Below, in pieces: positions 51,196-57,455 of a stretch of 64,000 nucleotides of DNA. This DNA comes from a virus. The notes under the pieces are model-generated. The model was given only the letters and a program-made list of their open reading frames with translations, was not told the origin of the DNA and searched no databases. Where the stretch lies: the IMG/VR virus record IMGVR_UViG_3300043409_001318, positions 1 through 64,000 of that record; one strand, 5' to 3'. Positions within the stretch are counted from its first letter, which is position 1. Every line of letters starts with the position of its first letter. The position numbers and the translations under genes were made by a program.

Positions 51196-51408
51196 ATGAC
51201 CGCTATCCAAATCGCAGACCTAATTGACCTTGTTGTTGAAACTTCTGTTGATGGTGCTAAATGGACTGATACTGAAATTCAACGATTTTCAAATCTTAAT
51301 CGTGCTCTATGGGATTTAGCGCATAAAAATAATATTAAGAAAGAGGTTGATTTTATTTTATATGAACGCTCTGTGCTTAAAGTGATAAAATCTCTTGACG
51401 CTCCTTGA
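51196..51408 (+). CDS. Small helical hypothetical protein
   Basis: A 70-aa helical protein, MTAIQIADLIDLVVE, ending LKVIKSLDAP. Its last codons (CTT GAC) are the -35 box of the tRNA promoter that follows. Not recognised. Confidence 0.6.
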   Translation: MTAIQIADLIDLVVETSVDGAKWTDTEIQRFSNLNRALWDLAHKNNIKKEVDFILYERSVLKVIKSLDAP

Positions 51409-51423
51409 TAGAGTGGTTAAGAT
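51395..51423 (+). promoter_or_regulatory. Promoter with downstream T-arm-like hairpin (copy 1)
   Basis: TTGACG (51395-51400), 17-base spacer, TAAGAT (51418-51423). A hairpin identical in shape to a tRNA T-arm begins 14 bases later (51437-51455). Confidence 0.65.
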
Positions 51424-51436
51424 AGAGAAGGAAGCA

Positions 51437-51455
51437 GAGAGGTTCAAGTCCTCTC
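51437..51455 (+). repeat. Orphan tRNA T-arm-like hairpin, copy 1
   Basis: GAGAGG, loop TTCAAGT, CCTCTC: a canonical T-arm without the rest of a tRNA. The surrounding bases GCAGAGAGGTTCAAG recur at 51910. This copy is also the 3' end of the HNH gene on the other strand. Confidence 0.6.
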
Positions 51456-51800
51456 AACTGAATAATGCCTGTGCCTATGACAGTTAGAACAGAGAAGAAC
51501 ACACTTATCAAGTTCTGCTATCATAGTTTCAAGCTTAACAATTCTCATTTTGCTCCAATCAATATCTTTTGAAGCAGGATCTAAATGATGAAAATCGTAA
51601 ACATATGGAGGATAAACTTGGTTACAATCCAAACATTTTCCTCCTTTGTAATTAATAGCCCATTCGCGTCTTTGTTTCCACTTATCGTTTGAAACTTTGT
51701 CTTTACAAACTTTACAGTGACTATAAACACCTTTTTTTCTATCTTTTTGTTTATAGAATTCGTTAATATCTTTTTCTTGATTACATTTAGTGCATAGCAT
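51444..51800 (-). CDS. HNH endonuclease, the only - strand gene
   Basis: A 118-aa protein from ATG at 51800 (reading leftwards) with GGAGG upstream; a longer frame to 51890 adds an unlikely hydrophobic start. It has two N-terminal Cys pairs (CTKC and CKVC), CLDCNQVY, then FHHLDP and CSNCHRHRH, the H-N-H nuclease site with structural zinc. Such genes are mobile and cut an allele lacking them. It lies at the left edge of the tRNA array between two copies of a short repeat. An ACTATTTATT motif (51816-51826 on this strand) lies 16 bases before its start. Confidence 0.85.
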   Translation of the reverse strand: MLCTKCNQEKDINEFYKQKDRKKGVYSHCKVCKDKVSNDKWKQRREWAINYKGGKCLDCNQVYPPYVYDFHHLDPASKDIDWSKMRIVKLETMIAELDKCVLLCSNCHRHRHYSVERT

Positions 51801-51815
51801 TTTATTGCCTCCACT

Positions 51816-51826
51816 AATAAATAGTA
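51816..51826 (-). promoter_or_regulatory. TACTATTTATT motif on - strand
   Basis: Read on the - strand, TACTATTTATT lies 16 bases upstream of the HNH start, as the same motif does for + strand genes. This turn with the gene supports a directional promoter role. Confidence 0.45.
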
Positions 51827-51869
51827 GGATAGAAAGAAAACTTCTCTCCAAGAAAAGAAAAAAAGACAC

Positions 51870-51898
51870 TTGACAAGCGAAACGAGACACAATAGATT
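51870..51898 (+). promoter_or_regulatory. Promoter of the tRNA array (copy 2)
   Basis: TTGACA (51870-51875), 17-base spacer, TAGATT (51893-51898). The T-arm-like hairpin of copy 2 follows 15 bases later, the same spacing as in copy 1. Confidence 0.6.
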
Positions 51899-51912
51899 AG
51901 ATAGTGAAAGCA

Positions 51913-51931
51913 GAGAGGTTCAAGCCCTCTC
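51913..51931 (+). repeat. Orphan tRNA T-arm-like hairpin, copy 2
   Basis: GAGAGG, loop TTCAAGC, CCTCTC, seven bases before the first tRNA gene. It differs from copy 1 by one loop base. Confidence 0.6.
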
Positions 51932-51937
51932 GTTAAT

Positions 51938-52014
51938 GTGGGGATAGCTCAAATGGATAGAGCAAAAGTTTTCTACACTTTAGGTTGAAGGTTCAAGTCC
52001 TTCTCTCCACGCCA
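51938..52014 (+). tRNA. tRNA-Arg (TCT)
   Basis: Cloverleaf complete: acceptor GTGGGGA/TCTCCAC with one G-T pair, D arm GCTC/GAGC, anticodon stem AAAGT/ACTTT with loop TTTCTAC, T loop TTCAAGT, discriminator G and encoded CCA. It reads AGA/AGG. Confidence 0.93.
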
Positions 52015-52081
52015 CTTTAACAATATGCTATACCGATTATGATGCTTTTAAAAGCTCGTTTAAACCAACTGTAAACATTAT

Positions 52082-52158
52082 CCACCTTTAGCTCAGTTGG
52101 TCAGAGCAATAAGCTTATATCTTATCGGTCCCCCGTTCAAATCGGGGAAGGTGGACCA
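52082..52158 (+). tRNA. tRNA-Ile (TAT)
   Basis: Acceptor CCACCTT/AAGGTGG, anticodon stem ATAAG/CTTAT with loop CTTATAT, T stem CCCCG/CGGGG, encoded CCA. Anticodon TAT reads the AUA codon, which is rare in many bacteria but frequent in this AT-rich genome. Confidence 0.92.
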
Positions 52159-52174
52159 ATCAGCTTGAAACTAC

Positions 52175-52202
52175 TTGACACCTTTGCGAAGCGTGTTAAA
52201 GT
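52175..52202 (+). promoter_or_regulatory. Promoter inside the tRNA array
   Basis: TTGACA (52175-52180), 16-base spacer, TAAAGT (52197-52202), 20 bases before tRNA-Leu. It may drive the last nine tRNAs. Confidence 0.6.
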
Positions 52203-52221
52203 ATAGGCAAGCAAACAGTAC

Positions 52222-52307
52222 GGCTCCTTGGTGGAATGGTATACACAGCAGACTTAAAATCTGTCGCCCTCACGGGCTTGCGAGTTCAAGTCTCGCAGGA
52301 GCCACCA
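52222..52307 (+). tRNA. tRNA-Leu (TAA)
   Basis: Class II tRNA with acceptor GGCTCCT/AGGAGCC, anticodon loop CTTAAAA, long variable arm GCCCTCACGGGC, T loop TTCAAGT, encoded CCA. Confidence 0.93.
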
Positions 52308-52313
52308 CTTTTT

Positions 52314-52400
52314 GGGAAGATGGTGTAATGGTAGCCACGACAGACTCAAAATCTGTTGCTTAACGTAAGCGTAAGGGTTCAAGTCCCTTTCTTCCCACCA
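52314..52400 (+). tRNA. tRNA-Leu (CAA)
   Basis: Class II tRNA, acceptor GGGAAGA/TCTTCCC, anticodon loop CTCAAAA, variable arm GCTTAACGTAAGC, encoded CCA. Together with the TAA tRNA it covers UUA and UUG. Confidence 0.92.
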
Positions 52401-52406
52401 CATTAC

Positions 52407-52492
52407 GGAGAATTAGTCTAATTGGTAAGGCAACGGATTTGAAATCCGTCGAGGTAAAACTCTTACACGTTCAAGTCGTGTATTCTCCGCCA
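52407..52492 (+). tRNA. tRNA-Ser (TGA)
   Basis: Class II tRNA, acceptor GGAGAAT/ATTCTCC, anticodon loop TTTGAAA, variable arm GAGGTAAAACTC, T loop TTCAAGT, encoded CCA. Confidence 0.92.
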
Positions 52493-52497
52493 TTTTA

Positions 52498-52573
52498 GGG
52501 ACGGTAGCTCAGTTGGTAGAGCAAGGGCCTTTTAAGCCCAAGGTCGTGGGATCGTGCCCCACCCGTCCCACCA
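52498..52573 (+). tRNA. tRNA-Lys (TTT), unusual T loop
   Basis: Acceptor GGGACGG/CCGTCCC, D arm GCTC/GAGC, anticodon loop CTTTTAA, T stem GTGGG/CCCAC and encoded CCA. The T loop is ATCGTGC instead of TTCRANY, so positions 54-55 and 58 are changed, and the first anticodon-stem pair is A-A. Confidence 0.85.
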
Positions 52574-52579
52574 CTTTTT

Positions 52580-52655
52580 GCCTGTATAGCTCAGTTGGTA
52601 GAGCACTATCTTTGTAAGCTAGTGGTCACCCGTTCAAATCGGGTTACAGGCTCCA
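52580..52655 (+). tRNA. tRNA-Thr (TGT)
   Basis: Acceptor GCCTGTA/TACAGGC, anticodon loop TTTGTAA, T stem ACCCG/CGGGT with TTCAAAT, discriminator T, encoded CCA. One mismatch lies in the anticodon stem. Confidence 0.92.
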
Positions 52656-52660
52656 CATAC

Positions 52661-52735
52661 GGTCCCATCGTCTAGTGGTTAAGACTCCAGCTTTTCACGC
52701 TGGCAATCGGAGTTCAATTCTCCGTGGGACTACCA
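52661..52735 (+). tRNA. tRNA-Glu (TTC)
   Basis: Acceptor GGTCCCA/TGGGACT with a G-T first pair, anticodon stem CCAGC/GCTGG with loop TTTTCAC, T loop TTCAATT, encoded CCA. Confidence 0.92.
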
Positions 52736-52739
52736 TTTT

Positions 52740-52815
52740 GGCACTATAGCTCAGTTGGTAGAGCAAGCGTTTCATACACGTTCGGTCACTTGTTCAAATC
52801 AAGTTAGTGCCACCA
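52740..52815 (+). tRNA. tRNA-Met (CAT), elongator type
   Basis: Acceptor GGCACTA/TAGTGCC fully paired, so not an initiator by the usual C-A first pair rule. Anticodon loop TTCATAC, T loop TTCAAAT, encoded CCA. It could alternatively be a lysidine-modified Ile tRNA; the window already has tRNA-Ile(TAT). Confidence 0.88.
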
Positions 52816-52828
52816 TAAAGTTAATTAG

Positions 52829-52913
52829 GGGAGCATCGCATAGCGGCAATTGCAAGGGACTGTAAATCCTTTCTCATACGAGTTCGTTGGTTCGAGTCCA
52901 ACTGTTCCCACCA
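52829..52913 (+). tRNA. tRNA-Tyr (GTA)
   Basis: Class II tRNA, acceptor GGGAGCA/TGTTCCC, anticodon loop CTGTAAA, variable arm with TCTCATACGAGT, T loop TTCGAGT, encoded CCA. Confidence 0.92.
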
Positions 52914-52919
52914 TTTTAT

Positions 52920-52996
52920 TCCCGATTAGCTCAGTTGGTTAGAGCAACGGACTGTTAATCCGTGGGTCGTGTGTTCAAATCACACATCGGGAGCCA
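52920..52996 (+). tRNA. tRNA-Asn (GTT)
   Basis: Acceptor TCCCGAT/ATCGGGA, anticodon stem ACGGA/TCCGT with loop CTGTTAA, T stem GTGTG/CACAC with TTCAAAT, discriminator G, encoded CCA. Confidence 0.93.
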
Positions 52997-53016
52997 TTTA
53001 GAAAAAGAGAAATAAA

Positions 53017-53652
53017 ATGTATGAATTTCTTAAAGAAGTTAGGGAACTTAAATATACTTCTAATTCATATTCGGACGCAAAGCATGAAAATGAAGTAAAA
53101 AACTTGTTAATTAAGCATGGATTTTCTGAAAAAATCATAGATACTAAAAAGCTACCTGTTATGGCTATTCGTGACTCTTTACTTGAAGAAGAACAAACAT
53201 ATATTGATATTATACAAAATAATGAATTTGTATATCAATTTTGTGGTAAGAATGATTCACCAGATTTTATTTTAAAGTTAAATGATAAATTTTATTTTAT
53301 AGAATGTAAAACTAATAAAAGTGCTTCGTTCCCTGTATACAATAGCGGAAAACCAAAGCAAAAATATATATATATTTTTAGTAGTGGTAAATATAATCAA
53401 ACAACTTTCTTTTGGGGTAGAGATATAATAACAAAAGAAAAAGATCGTCTGTTTTCAAACCTAATAGAAAAAATAAATAAAACGATCAAAGAGACTGAGT
53501 TAGATCCTGCTTGGGAAGATGATGTTGGACTTGGTTTCTATTGTAGAGCGATGTATCATCATATTGGTAAATCTGATAAAACTGATTATATTAAACATAA
53601 GTATAGAACAACCCGTGAGGAAAACGTACTAAATGAATTCTTACAAAATTGA
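53017..53652 (+). CDS. Restriction endonuclease, PD-(D/E)xK type
   Basis: The 211-aa protein has an N-terminal Glu helix (KHENEVKNLL) and SPDFILKLN with Pro82-Asp83, then FIECK with Glu96 and Lys98. This is the metal site of PD-(D/E)xK nucleases. The size and its overlap by 20 bases with a DNA methyltransferase indicate a type II restriction-modification pair. It starts 20 bases after the last tRNA. Its target site cannot be read from sequence. It might cut host or rival phage DNA. Confidence 0.8.
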   Translation: MYEFLKEVRELKYTSNSYSDAKHENEVKNLLIKHGFSEKIIDTKKLPVMAIRDSLLEEEQTYIDIIQNNEFVYQFCGKNDSPDFILKLNDKFYFIECKTNKSASFPVYNSGKPKQKYIYIFSSGKYNQTTFFWGRDIITKEKDRLFSNLIEKINKTIKETELDPAWEDDVGLGFYCRAMYHHIGKSDKTDYIKHKYRTTREENVLNEFLQN

Positions 53653-54481
53653 AAATGGTAACTGTTTGGAAGTTATTAAAAATCATCAAGATGAAAGTTT
53701 TGATGCCTGTATAACTGATCCGCCATATGGTATGGGAATGGAATTTTGGGATCATTCAGTACCATCTGTAGATATTTGGAAAGAAATTTATAGGGTATTA
53801 AAACCCGGTTCTTTTTGTCTAGCTTTTTGTAGCCCTCAATTATACCATAGACTAGCTCTTAACATAGAAGATGCTGGTTTCAAAATTCAAGATCAAATTA
53901 TGTGGATGAGCACTACCAAAATGCCAAAAGTAAATAAGCTAAAACCAGCTCATGAACCTATTGTTGTAGCTCAAAAACTTTTTAGTGGAACTATAGAAAG
54001 CAACTTTAATAAATATGGAGTTGGTAAAATAGATATTGAAAGTGTTAGAATACCTTGGGATAAAGAACCTCCTAAAAATTGGGTAGCACAAGGTTCTAAA
54101 CGTAGAACTTTTGGGAAGCAAGGTAATACAAAAGGTGGTGCTGATATCTATGGAAAGGTGGATGCTAATATTAACGGAAGATACCCTTCTAATATTGTTG
54201 GCGAAACTCTGTCTGAACATCAAAAATATTTTTATGCTCCAAGAGTAACATCAAAAGAAAGACTAGAGTTTAACGATCATCCAACTCCAAAACCAATTAG
54301 CTTAATGGAATATCTAATAAAGATTTATTGTCCAAAAGATAAACTAGTATTAGATCCTTTCTGTGGTAGTGGCTCCACAGGTATTGCCGCTCTCTTAAAT
54401 GAAAGAAATTTTCATGGTATTGAAATGGAACAGAAATATTGTGAAATAGCAGAAAAGAGAATAGAAAACTATCTAAATTAA
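53633..54481 (+). CDS. DNA methyltransferase of a type II restriction-modification pair
   Basis: Motif IV DPPY is at residues 29-32 and motif I DPFCGSGSTG at 241-250, with PTPKPISLMEYL (motif X region) before it. This order (IV, then I) is that of beta-class N4-cytosine/N6-adenine methyltransferases. The part between, residues 85-200, would be the target-recognition domain. At 282 aa it is full-length. It protects the sites cut by the nuclease encoded just upstream. A terminator follows. Confidence 0.9.
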   Translation: MNSYKIENGNCLEVIKNHQDESFDACITDPPYGMGMEFWDHSVPSVDIWKEIYRVLKPGSFCLAFCSPQLYHRLALNIEDAGFKIQDQIMWMSTTKMPKVNKLKPAHEPIVVAQKLFSGTIESNFNKYGVGKIDIESVRIPWDKEPPKNWVAQGSKRRTFGKQGNTKGGADIYGKVDANINGRYPSNIVGETLSEHQKYFYAPRVTSKERLEFNDHPTPKPISLMEYLIKIYCPKDKLVLDPFCGSGSTGIAALLNERNFHGIEMEQKYCEIAEKRIENYLN

Positions 54482-54542
54482 AAGAAGATTTAATTAAAAC
54501 ACCCCATTTAAAATCTGTTTAATATAAATTTAAATTAATAAT

Positions 54543-54584
54543 AAAACCCCTTAATCACAAAATGGTTAAGGGGTTTTTCTTTTT
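54543..54584 (+). terminator. Intrinsic terminator after the restriction-modification pair
   Basis: A perfect 12-bp stem, AAAACCCCTTAA (54543-54554) with TTAAGGGGTTTT (54566-54577), is followed by T-rich sequence. It is the strongest terminator in the accessory region. Confidence 0.92.
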
Positions 54585-54591
54585 ATCCCCC

Positions 54592-54619
54592 TTGACTTCT
54601 TCTTCAGCCACGATAAGAT
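54592..54619 (+). promoter_or_regulatory. Phage promoter, TTGACT-16-TAAGAT
   Basis: TTGACT (54592-54597), 16-base spacer, TAAGAT (54614-54619), directly after the terminator and just 7 bases before the ATG at 54626, so the message would be almost leaderless or the true start is ATG 54629. Confidence 0.65.
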
Positions 54620-54625
54620 TGAAGC

Positions 54626-54826
54626 ATGATGAAAAGAAAGAACAGGTTTGATGTTGGAGACATTATCAAATTTAATTCTACACATGATTTGTCTAGTTAT
54701 TATTATCTAATTGTAGGAGAAGAAACAGAGAATTATTCAGACAATTATTTAGTTCTTTGCTTTGGTGATGGTTATGAATATCCTCTTGAAAAAAGCAACT
54801 CTCACTTCTATGATAAGGTGTCCTAA
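54626..54826 (+). CDS. Small SH3-like protein
   Basis: 66 aa, NRFDVGDIIKFNSTHD, YYLIVGEE, ending H-F-Y-D-K-V-S. First of a five-gene run of this family in which each TAATG overlaps the next start. Confidence 0.7.
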   Translation: MMKRKNRFDVGDIIKFNSTHDLSSYYYLIVGEETENYSDNYLVLCFGDGYEYPLEKSNSHFYDKVS

Positions 54827-55050
54827 TGCTTCAAATTGGTGATTTGGTTGAATTAGTAAAACATATTGCTCTAAAAAATCAAGACCGCTATAAGGCTGAC
54901 CAACTCTATAAACCTTCTAATGTTTATGGACTTATTACTAAAATCTCCAGCGGTTATTATGATAACAAAGTAAACTATTATACCGTTATGTGGCTTACAA
55001 CGGGCGATAGTTATAAGTATGAAGCAGAAGAATTAGTAAAGGTATCATAA
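54826..55050 (+). CDS. Small SH3-like protein
   Basis: 74 aa, LQIGDLVELVKHIALKN, GLITKISSGYYDN, YTVMWLTTGDSYKYEAEELVKVS. A clear member: G-D-L-V, G-x-I-x-x-I, Y-x-V-x-W, L-V-K-V-S. Confidence 0.75.
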   Translation: MLQIGDLVELVKHIALKNQDRYKADQLYKPSNVYGLITKISSGYYDNKVNYYTVMWLTTGDSYKYEAEELVKVS

Positions 55051-55253
55051 TGAAGTATAAAATTGGTGATATTCTTTGTTATGAAGATAAATTTGAAAAT
55101 ACTATTGTTGGTTCAGTACATTTTCTTATTACTGATGTGGATGTGGACGAAGTGCTATATTATTTTATGTGTCTTGATGAAGAAGTTGATCCAAATGCGT
55201 CATATAGTATAACTTTTGTTGATAGTTCCCCAAAATGGAGGAAGGTATCATAA
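55050..55253 (+). CDS. Small SH3-like protein
   Basis: 67 aa, KYKIGDILCYEDKFENT, HFLITDVDVD, ending KWRKVS. The opening KYKIGDI is shared with the next gene. Confidence 0.7.
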   Translation: MKYKIGDILCYEDKFENTIVGSVHFLITDVDVDEVLYYFMCLDEEVDPNASYSITFVDSSPKWRKVS

Positions 55254-55459
55254 TGAAGTATAAAATCGGAGATATCTGCTATTATCGTGGATATCTCGCA
55301 AAAATTCCAAAATATGTTTTAATTGTTGATGAAGTAAGAGAGGGTCTTAAAGAAATGATATTTTTGGAAGATGGTTATAGATTTGTCGGCAAAGAACTTT
55401 ATTTATTGCCCCTTGACTTCCTTCGAAAGATTGATAAGGTAGAAGAAGAGGAAGCCTAA
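55253..55459 (+). CDS. Small SH3-like protein
   Basis: 68 aa from ATG 55253 (overlapping the previous stop). KYKIGDICYYRGYLAK, YVLIVDEV, ending PLDFLRKIDKVEEEEA. The codons for L-D near the end are the TTGAC of a promoter-like sequence at 55413. Confidence 0.7.
   Translation: MKYKIGDICYYRGYLAKIPKYVLIVDEVREGLKEMIFLEDGYRFVGKELYLLPLDFLRKIDKVEEEEA
55413..55440 (+). promoter_or_regulatory. Promoter-like sequence inside a coding region
   Basis: TTGACT (55413-55418), 16 bases, TAAGGT (55435-55440). It lies within the 3' end of the gene at 55253 and precedes the ATG at 55459. Confidence 0.5.
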
Positions 55460-55683
55460 TGTTCCAAATTGGTGACCTTGTTCAAGTGAAAACACGCCTC
55501 AAAAACGATGCAGATAATCGACAATTAGTAGGAATTGTTGAAAGTGTTGTAGACGGTAAAGTTGGCGTTCGTTATTTAAATACTAATGACTTTGGATTTC
55601 ATATTTATAGTGGTATTACAGTTTACACAAATCCCCTTGACTATCTTCGAAAGATTGATAGTATTGTTGAAAAGGTAAAGTAA
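55459..55683 (+). CDS. Small SH3-like protein
   Basis: 74 aa, FQIGDLVQVKTRLKND, LVGIVESVVDGKVGVRYL, ending NPLDYLRKIDSIVEKVK. The end is nearly the same as in the previous gene, because both contain the promoter-like DNA. Confidence 0.72.
   Translation: MFQIGDLVQVKTRLKNDADNRQLVGIVESVVDGKVGVRYLNTNDFGFHIYSGITVYTNPLDYLRKIDSIVEKVK
55637..55664 (+). promoter_or_regulatory. Promoter-like sequence inside a coding region
   Basis: TTGACT (55637-55642), 16 bases, TAGTAT (55659-55664), before the gene at 55685. It is an imperfect copy of the element at 55413. Confidence 0.5.
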
Positions 55684-55684
55684 A

Positions 55685-56011
55685 ATGGAAATCCCCCTTA
55701 CTTATTCTTCGCAAGCAGTTAAGGCCCGTGGAAATAATATTAATGAGAAACTACAATATCTTATTAATTGGTATACAAAAACAGGTAAGGATATTGAACC
55801 TTCTTGGGAATTTCAACGAGAACTTATGGAGTTTACAAAGCATTGGACTTTTGGACTTATCCAGCTTATGCGCGAAACTCCCGAAGAAACAAAGGAAGAA
55901 ATTATTAATCATCTACCGGATATTGAATATGTAATAATGAATTCTAAAAAGTCAGCTAATACGGTAGGTGCTATGTATCTTTATTGTGAACTACAAAATA
56001 TTGTGAGGTAA
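55685..56011 (+). CDS. Helical hypothetical protein
   Basis: A 108-aa helical protein, EIPLTYSSQAVKARGNNI, with HWTFGLIQLMRETPEETKEE. It is unlike its SH3-type neighbours and is not recognised. It sits in the same operon. Confidence 0.6.
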   Translation: MEIPLTYSSQAVKARGNNINEKLQYLINWYTKTGKDIEPSWEFQRELMEFTKHWTFGLIQLMRETPEETKEEIINHLPDIEYVIMNSKKSANTVGAMYLYCELQNIVR

Positions 56012-56012
56012 T

Positions 56013-56210
56013 ATGATTTTTTCTCTTTTAATTATGTCTATTGGTTTTACCGCTTTTTGTATTCTCCATGAGGAAATCCCACCAAAAAAGCAAATTGTTC
56101 TTAAAATTCCAATCATTCCTGTTGTTGTCGATTTGATAGAAGATGATTATGTTTCAGATCCCGAAGAGATTGATCCTCCAACAATGATAATGCCAAGGAA
56201 GCAAAAATGA
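56013..56210 (+). CDS. Small membrane-anchored protein
   Basis: 65 aa with an N-terminal membrane helix (IFSLLIMSIGFTAFCIL) and a proline-rich, acidic tail. It might be a secreted or inner-membrane peptide. Not recognised. Confidence 0.55.
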   Translation: MIFSLLIMSIGFTAFCILHEEIPPKKQIVLKIPIIPVVVDLIEDDYVSDPEEIDPPTMIMPRKQK

Positions 56211-56434
56211 AGTTGACTGAATATCTAAATAATTCTATCACCGATGAAACTTCTGTAATTTTTGGAAAGTTTGGAGCAATTGAAAGTTTTAATTTAAATC
56301 CTAATGAAAAAGTAAAAGTTCTTACTCAAAAGATTATGAGGGACAAAAAGTATTTCTCAATCGATACCTTGACGGTCAACAAGAGTGGAGATATCTTGTT
56401 GATTGAAAGCGGAGATAAGAAGTGGGTGCCGTAA
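56207..56434 (+). CDS. Small hypothetical protein
   Basis: 75 aa, KLTEYLNNSITDETSVIFG, ending GDILLIESGDKKWVP. The 3' end holds the promoter-like element at 56369, and the end overlaps the next gene by 13 bases. Confidence 0.6.
   Translation: MKLTEYLNNSITDETSVIFGKFGAIESFNLNPNEKVKVLTQKIMRDKKYFSIDTLTVNKSGDILLIESGDKKWVP
56369..56397 (+). promoter_or_regulatory. Promoter-like sequence, TTGACG-17-TATCTT
   Basis: TTGACG (56369-56374), 17-base spacer, TATCTT (56392-56397), inside the gene at 56207 and ahead of the GTG start at 56422. Confidence 0.55.
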
Positions 56435-56634
56435 AGTTTAATTATGGGGATCTTGTCACCATTCAAGTAAATTATAGTAAATCTAATACTAATTTTGCGC
56501 GTCAAGGCTCCATAGGAATTATTATTGAACCAACAAAAGATTATACTCGCGGTTCTAATGTTGTGAAGGTATTTGGTAGTGATGATGAATGGTATCTTAG
56601 AAATAATGAAATGGATCTTCTTCATCGTGCTTGA
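56422..56634 (+). CDS. Small SH3-like protein (GTG start)
   Basis: 70 aa from GTG 56422 with GGAG 12 bases upstream. VKFNYGDLVTIQVNYSKS, GSIGIIIEPTKDYTRG, NVVKVFGSDDEWYL. Good match to the KOW-like layout. Confidence 0.68.
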   Translation: MGAVKFNYGDLVTIQVNYSKSNTNFARQGSIGIIIEPTKDYTRGSNVVKVFGSDDEWYLRNNEMDLLHRA

Positions 56635-56660
56635 CGGCTAAACGATAATGGTGATATACT
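56631..56660 (+). promoter_or_regulatory. Phage promoter, TTGACG-18-TATACT
   Basis: TTGACG (56631-56636) overlaps the upstream stop; TATACT (56655-56660) follows after 18 bases, ahead of the ATG at 56685. Confidence 0.6.
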
Positions 56661-56684
56661 TTTGGTTGAGAGTGGAGAACAAAG

Positions 56685-56909
56685 ATGAGTTCCCTAAAAT
56701 ATGCTGCTGGTGATATTGTTGTAAACTTTAATATTGGTGATATTGTTATTGTTAACTCCGAAGCATATGAAGAAGCTTTTGTAGGTGAAATAGGATATGT
56801 AGCATCAATGCCTTATCTATCTTTTTCATATATTACGTTTTTTAGTGATCCAGAACAAGAGATATTGTTTAAGAACTCCGAAATCTTTCTTAAACCTCTT
56901 GACGGCTAA
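56685..56909 (+). CDS. Small SH3-like protein
   Basis: 74 aa with a doubled opening: AAGDIVVNFNIGDIVIVNS. Then FVGEIGYVASM and a final FLKPLDG, whose codons hold the next -35 box. Confidence 0.68.
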   Translation: MSSLKYAAGDIVVNFNIGDIVIVNSEAYEEAFVGEIGYVASMPYLSFSYITFFSDPEQEILFKNSEIFLKPLDG

Positions 56910-56927
56910 ACAACAACAGGCTAAGGT
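56899..56927 (+). promoter_or_regulatory. Phage promoter, TTGACG-17-TAAGGT
   Basis: TTGACG (56899-56904), 17-base spacer, TAAGGT (56922-56927), then ATAAGCATCGGAGGAAATG. The same block from TAAGGT to the SD is repeated at 61502. Confidence 0.65.
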
Positions 56928-56943
56928 ATAAGCATCGGAGGAA

Positions 56944-57258
56944 ATGATGATGAATAACCGTCCCGAAATTGGCGATATGATTATGCTTCTTCGTCCCGAA
57001 ATCCGCGAACTTCCTCCCAAGGTTCGTCGTGGTCGTCCTCCCAAGGTTCCGCGTATTGAAACGGAAACTACTTGGCACGACGACGTTGAAGCAATCATTC
57101 TTAGTGGTCCTACGCAGGGAATTTCGTCCGATGGTGAAGATTATTGGCTGGAGTGGTTGACCCAGCGACTTGACAACGGAAAGAAGTGTGTTATTAGTAG
57201 TGGCGGCAGAGGATACATGAGTAATACCTTCCGTATTGTGCGAAGGGCAAATGAGTGA
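56944..57258 (+). CDS. SH3-like protein with AT-hook-like insert
   Basis: 104 aa, NRPEIGDMIMLLRPEIRE, then VRRGRPPKVPR (AT-hook-like) inserted before the beta part (DYWLEWLTQRLDNGKK) and a C-terminal RIVRRANE. It is richer in G+C than its neighbours and may bind DNA. It overlaps the next start. Confidence 0.65.
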   Translation: MMMNNRPEIGDMIMLLRPEIRELPPKVRRGRPPKVPRIETETTWHDDVEAIILSGPTQGISSDGEDYWLEWLTQRLDNGKKCVISSGGRGYMSNTFRIVRRANE

Positions 57259-57455
57259 AGAAATTTGTAAAGAATAGTGTATGGTTTGCTTCACCAACCA
57301 ACGAAACCAAACCATTTTATTTTATTGTAATTCGTCCTCGCCCTATGGATATGAAGATTTCTATTTACAATTTTGATAGTGGCGAAATCAAAGAAAACTA
57401 TTATTTTAAATATGAAGAGATGGACCTAAATTATATCTTGACGAGGATTGACTAA
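57255..57455 (+). CDS. Small SH3-like protein (GTG start)
   Basis: 66 aa, KKFVKNSVWFASPTNETK, FYFIVIRPRP, ending LNYILTRID. It is a divergent member whose G-D is replaced by K-N. It overlaps the next ATG by one base. Confidence 0.55.
   Translation: MKKFVKNSVWFASPTNETKPFYFIVIRPRPMDMKISIYNFDSGEIKENYYFKYEEMDLNYILTRID

Noticed and set aside
52015-52081. Possible extra tRNA between tRNA-Arg and tRNA-Ile
   Set aside because: No acceptor or T-arm pairing can be formed in these 67 bases.
53017-54481. Homing endonuclease or free-standing methyltransferase instead of a restriction-modification pair
   Set aside because: The nuclease has the PD-(D/E)xK site and is coupled to a full beta-class methyltransferase, which fits restriction-modification better than HNH or GIY-YIG homing.
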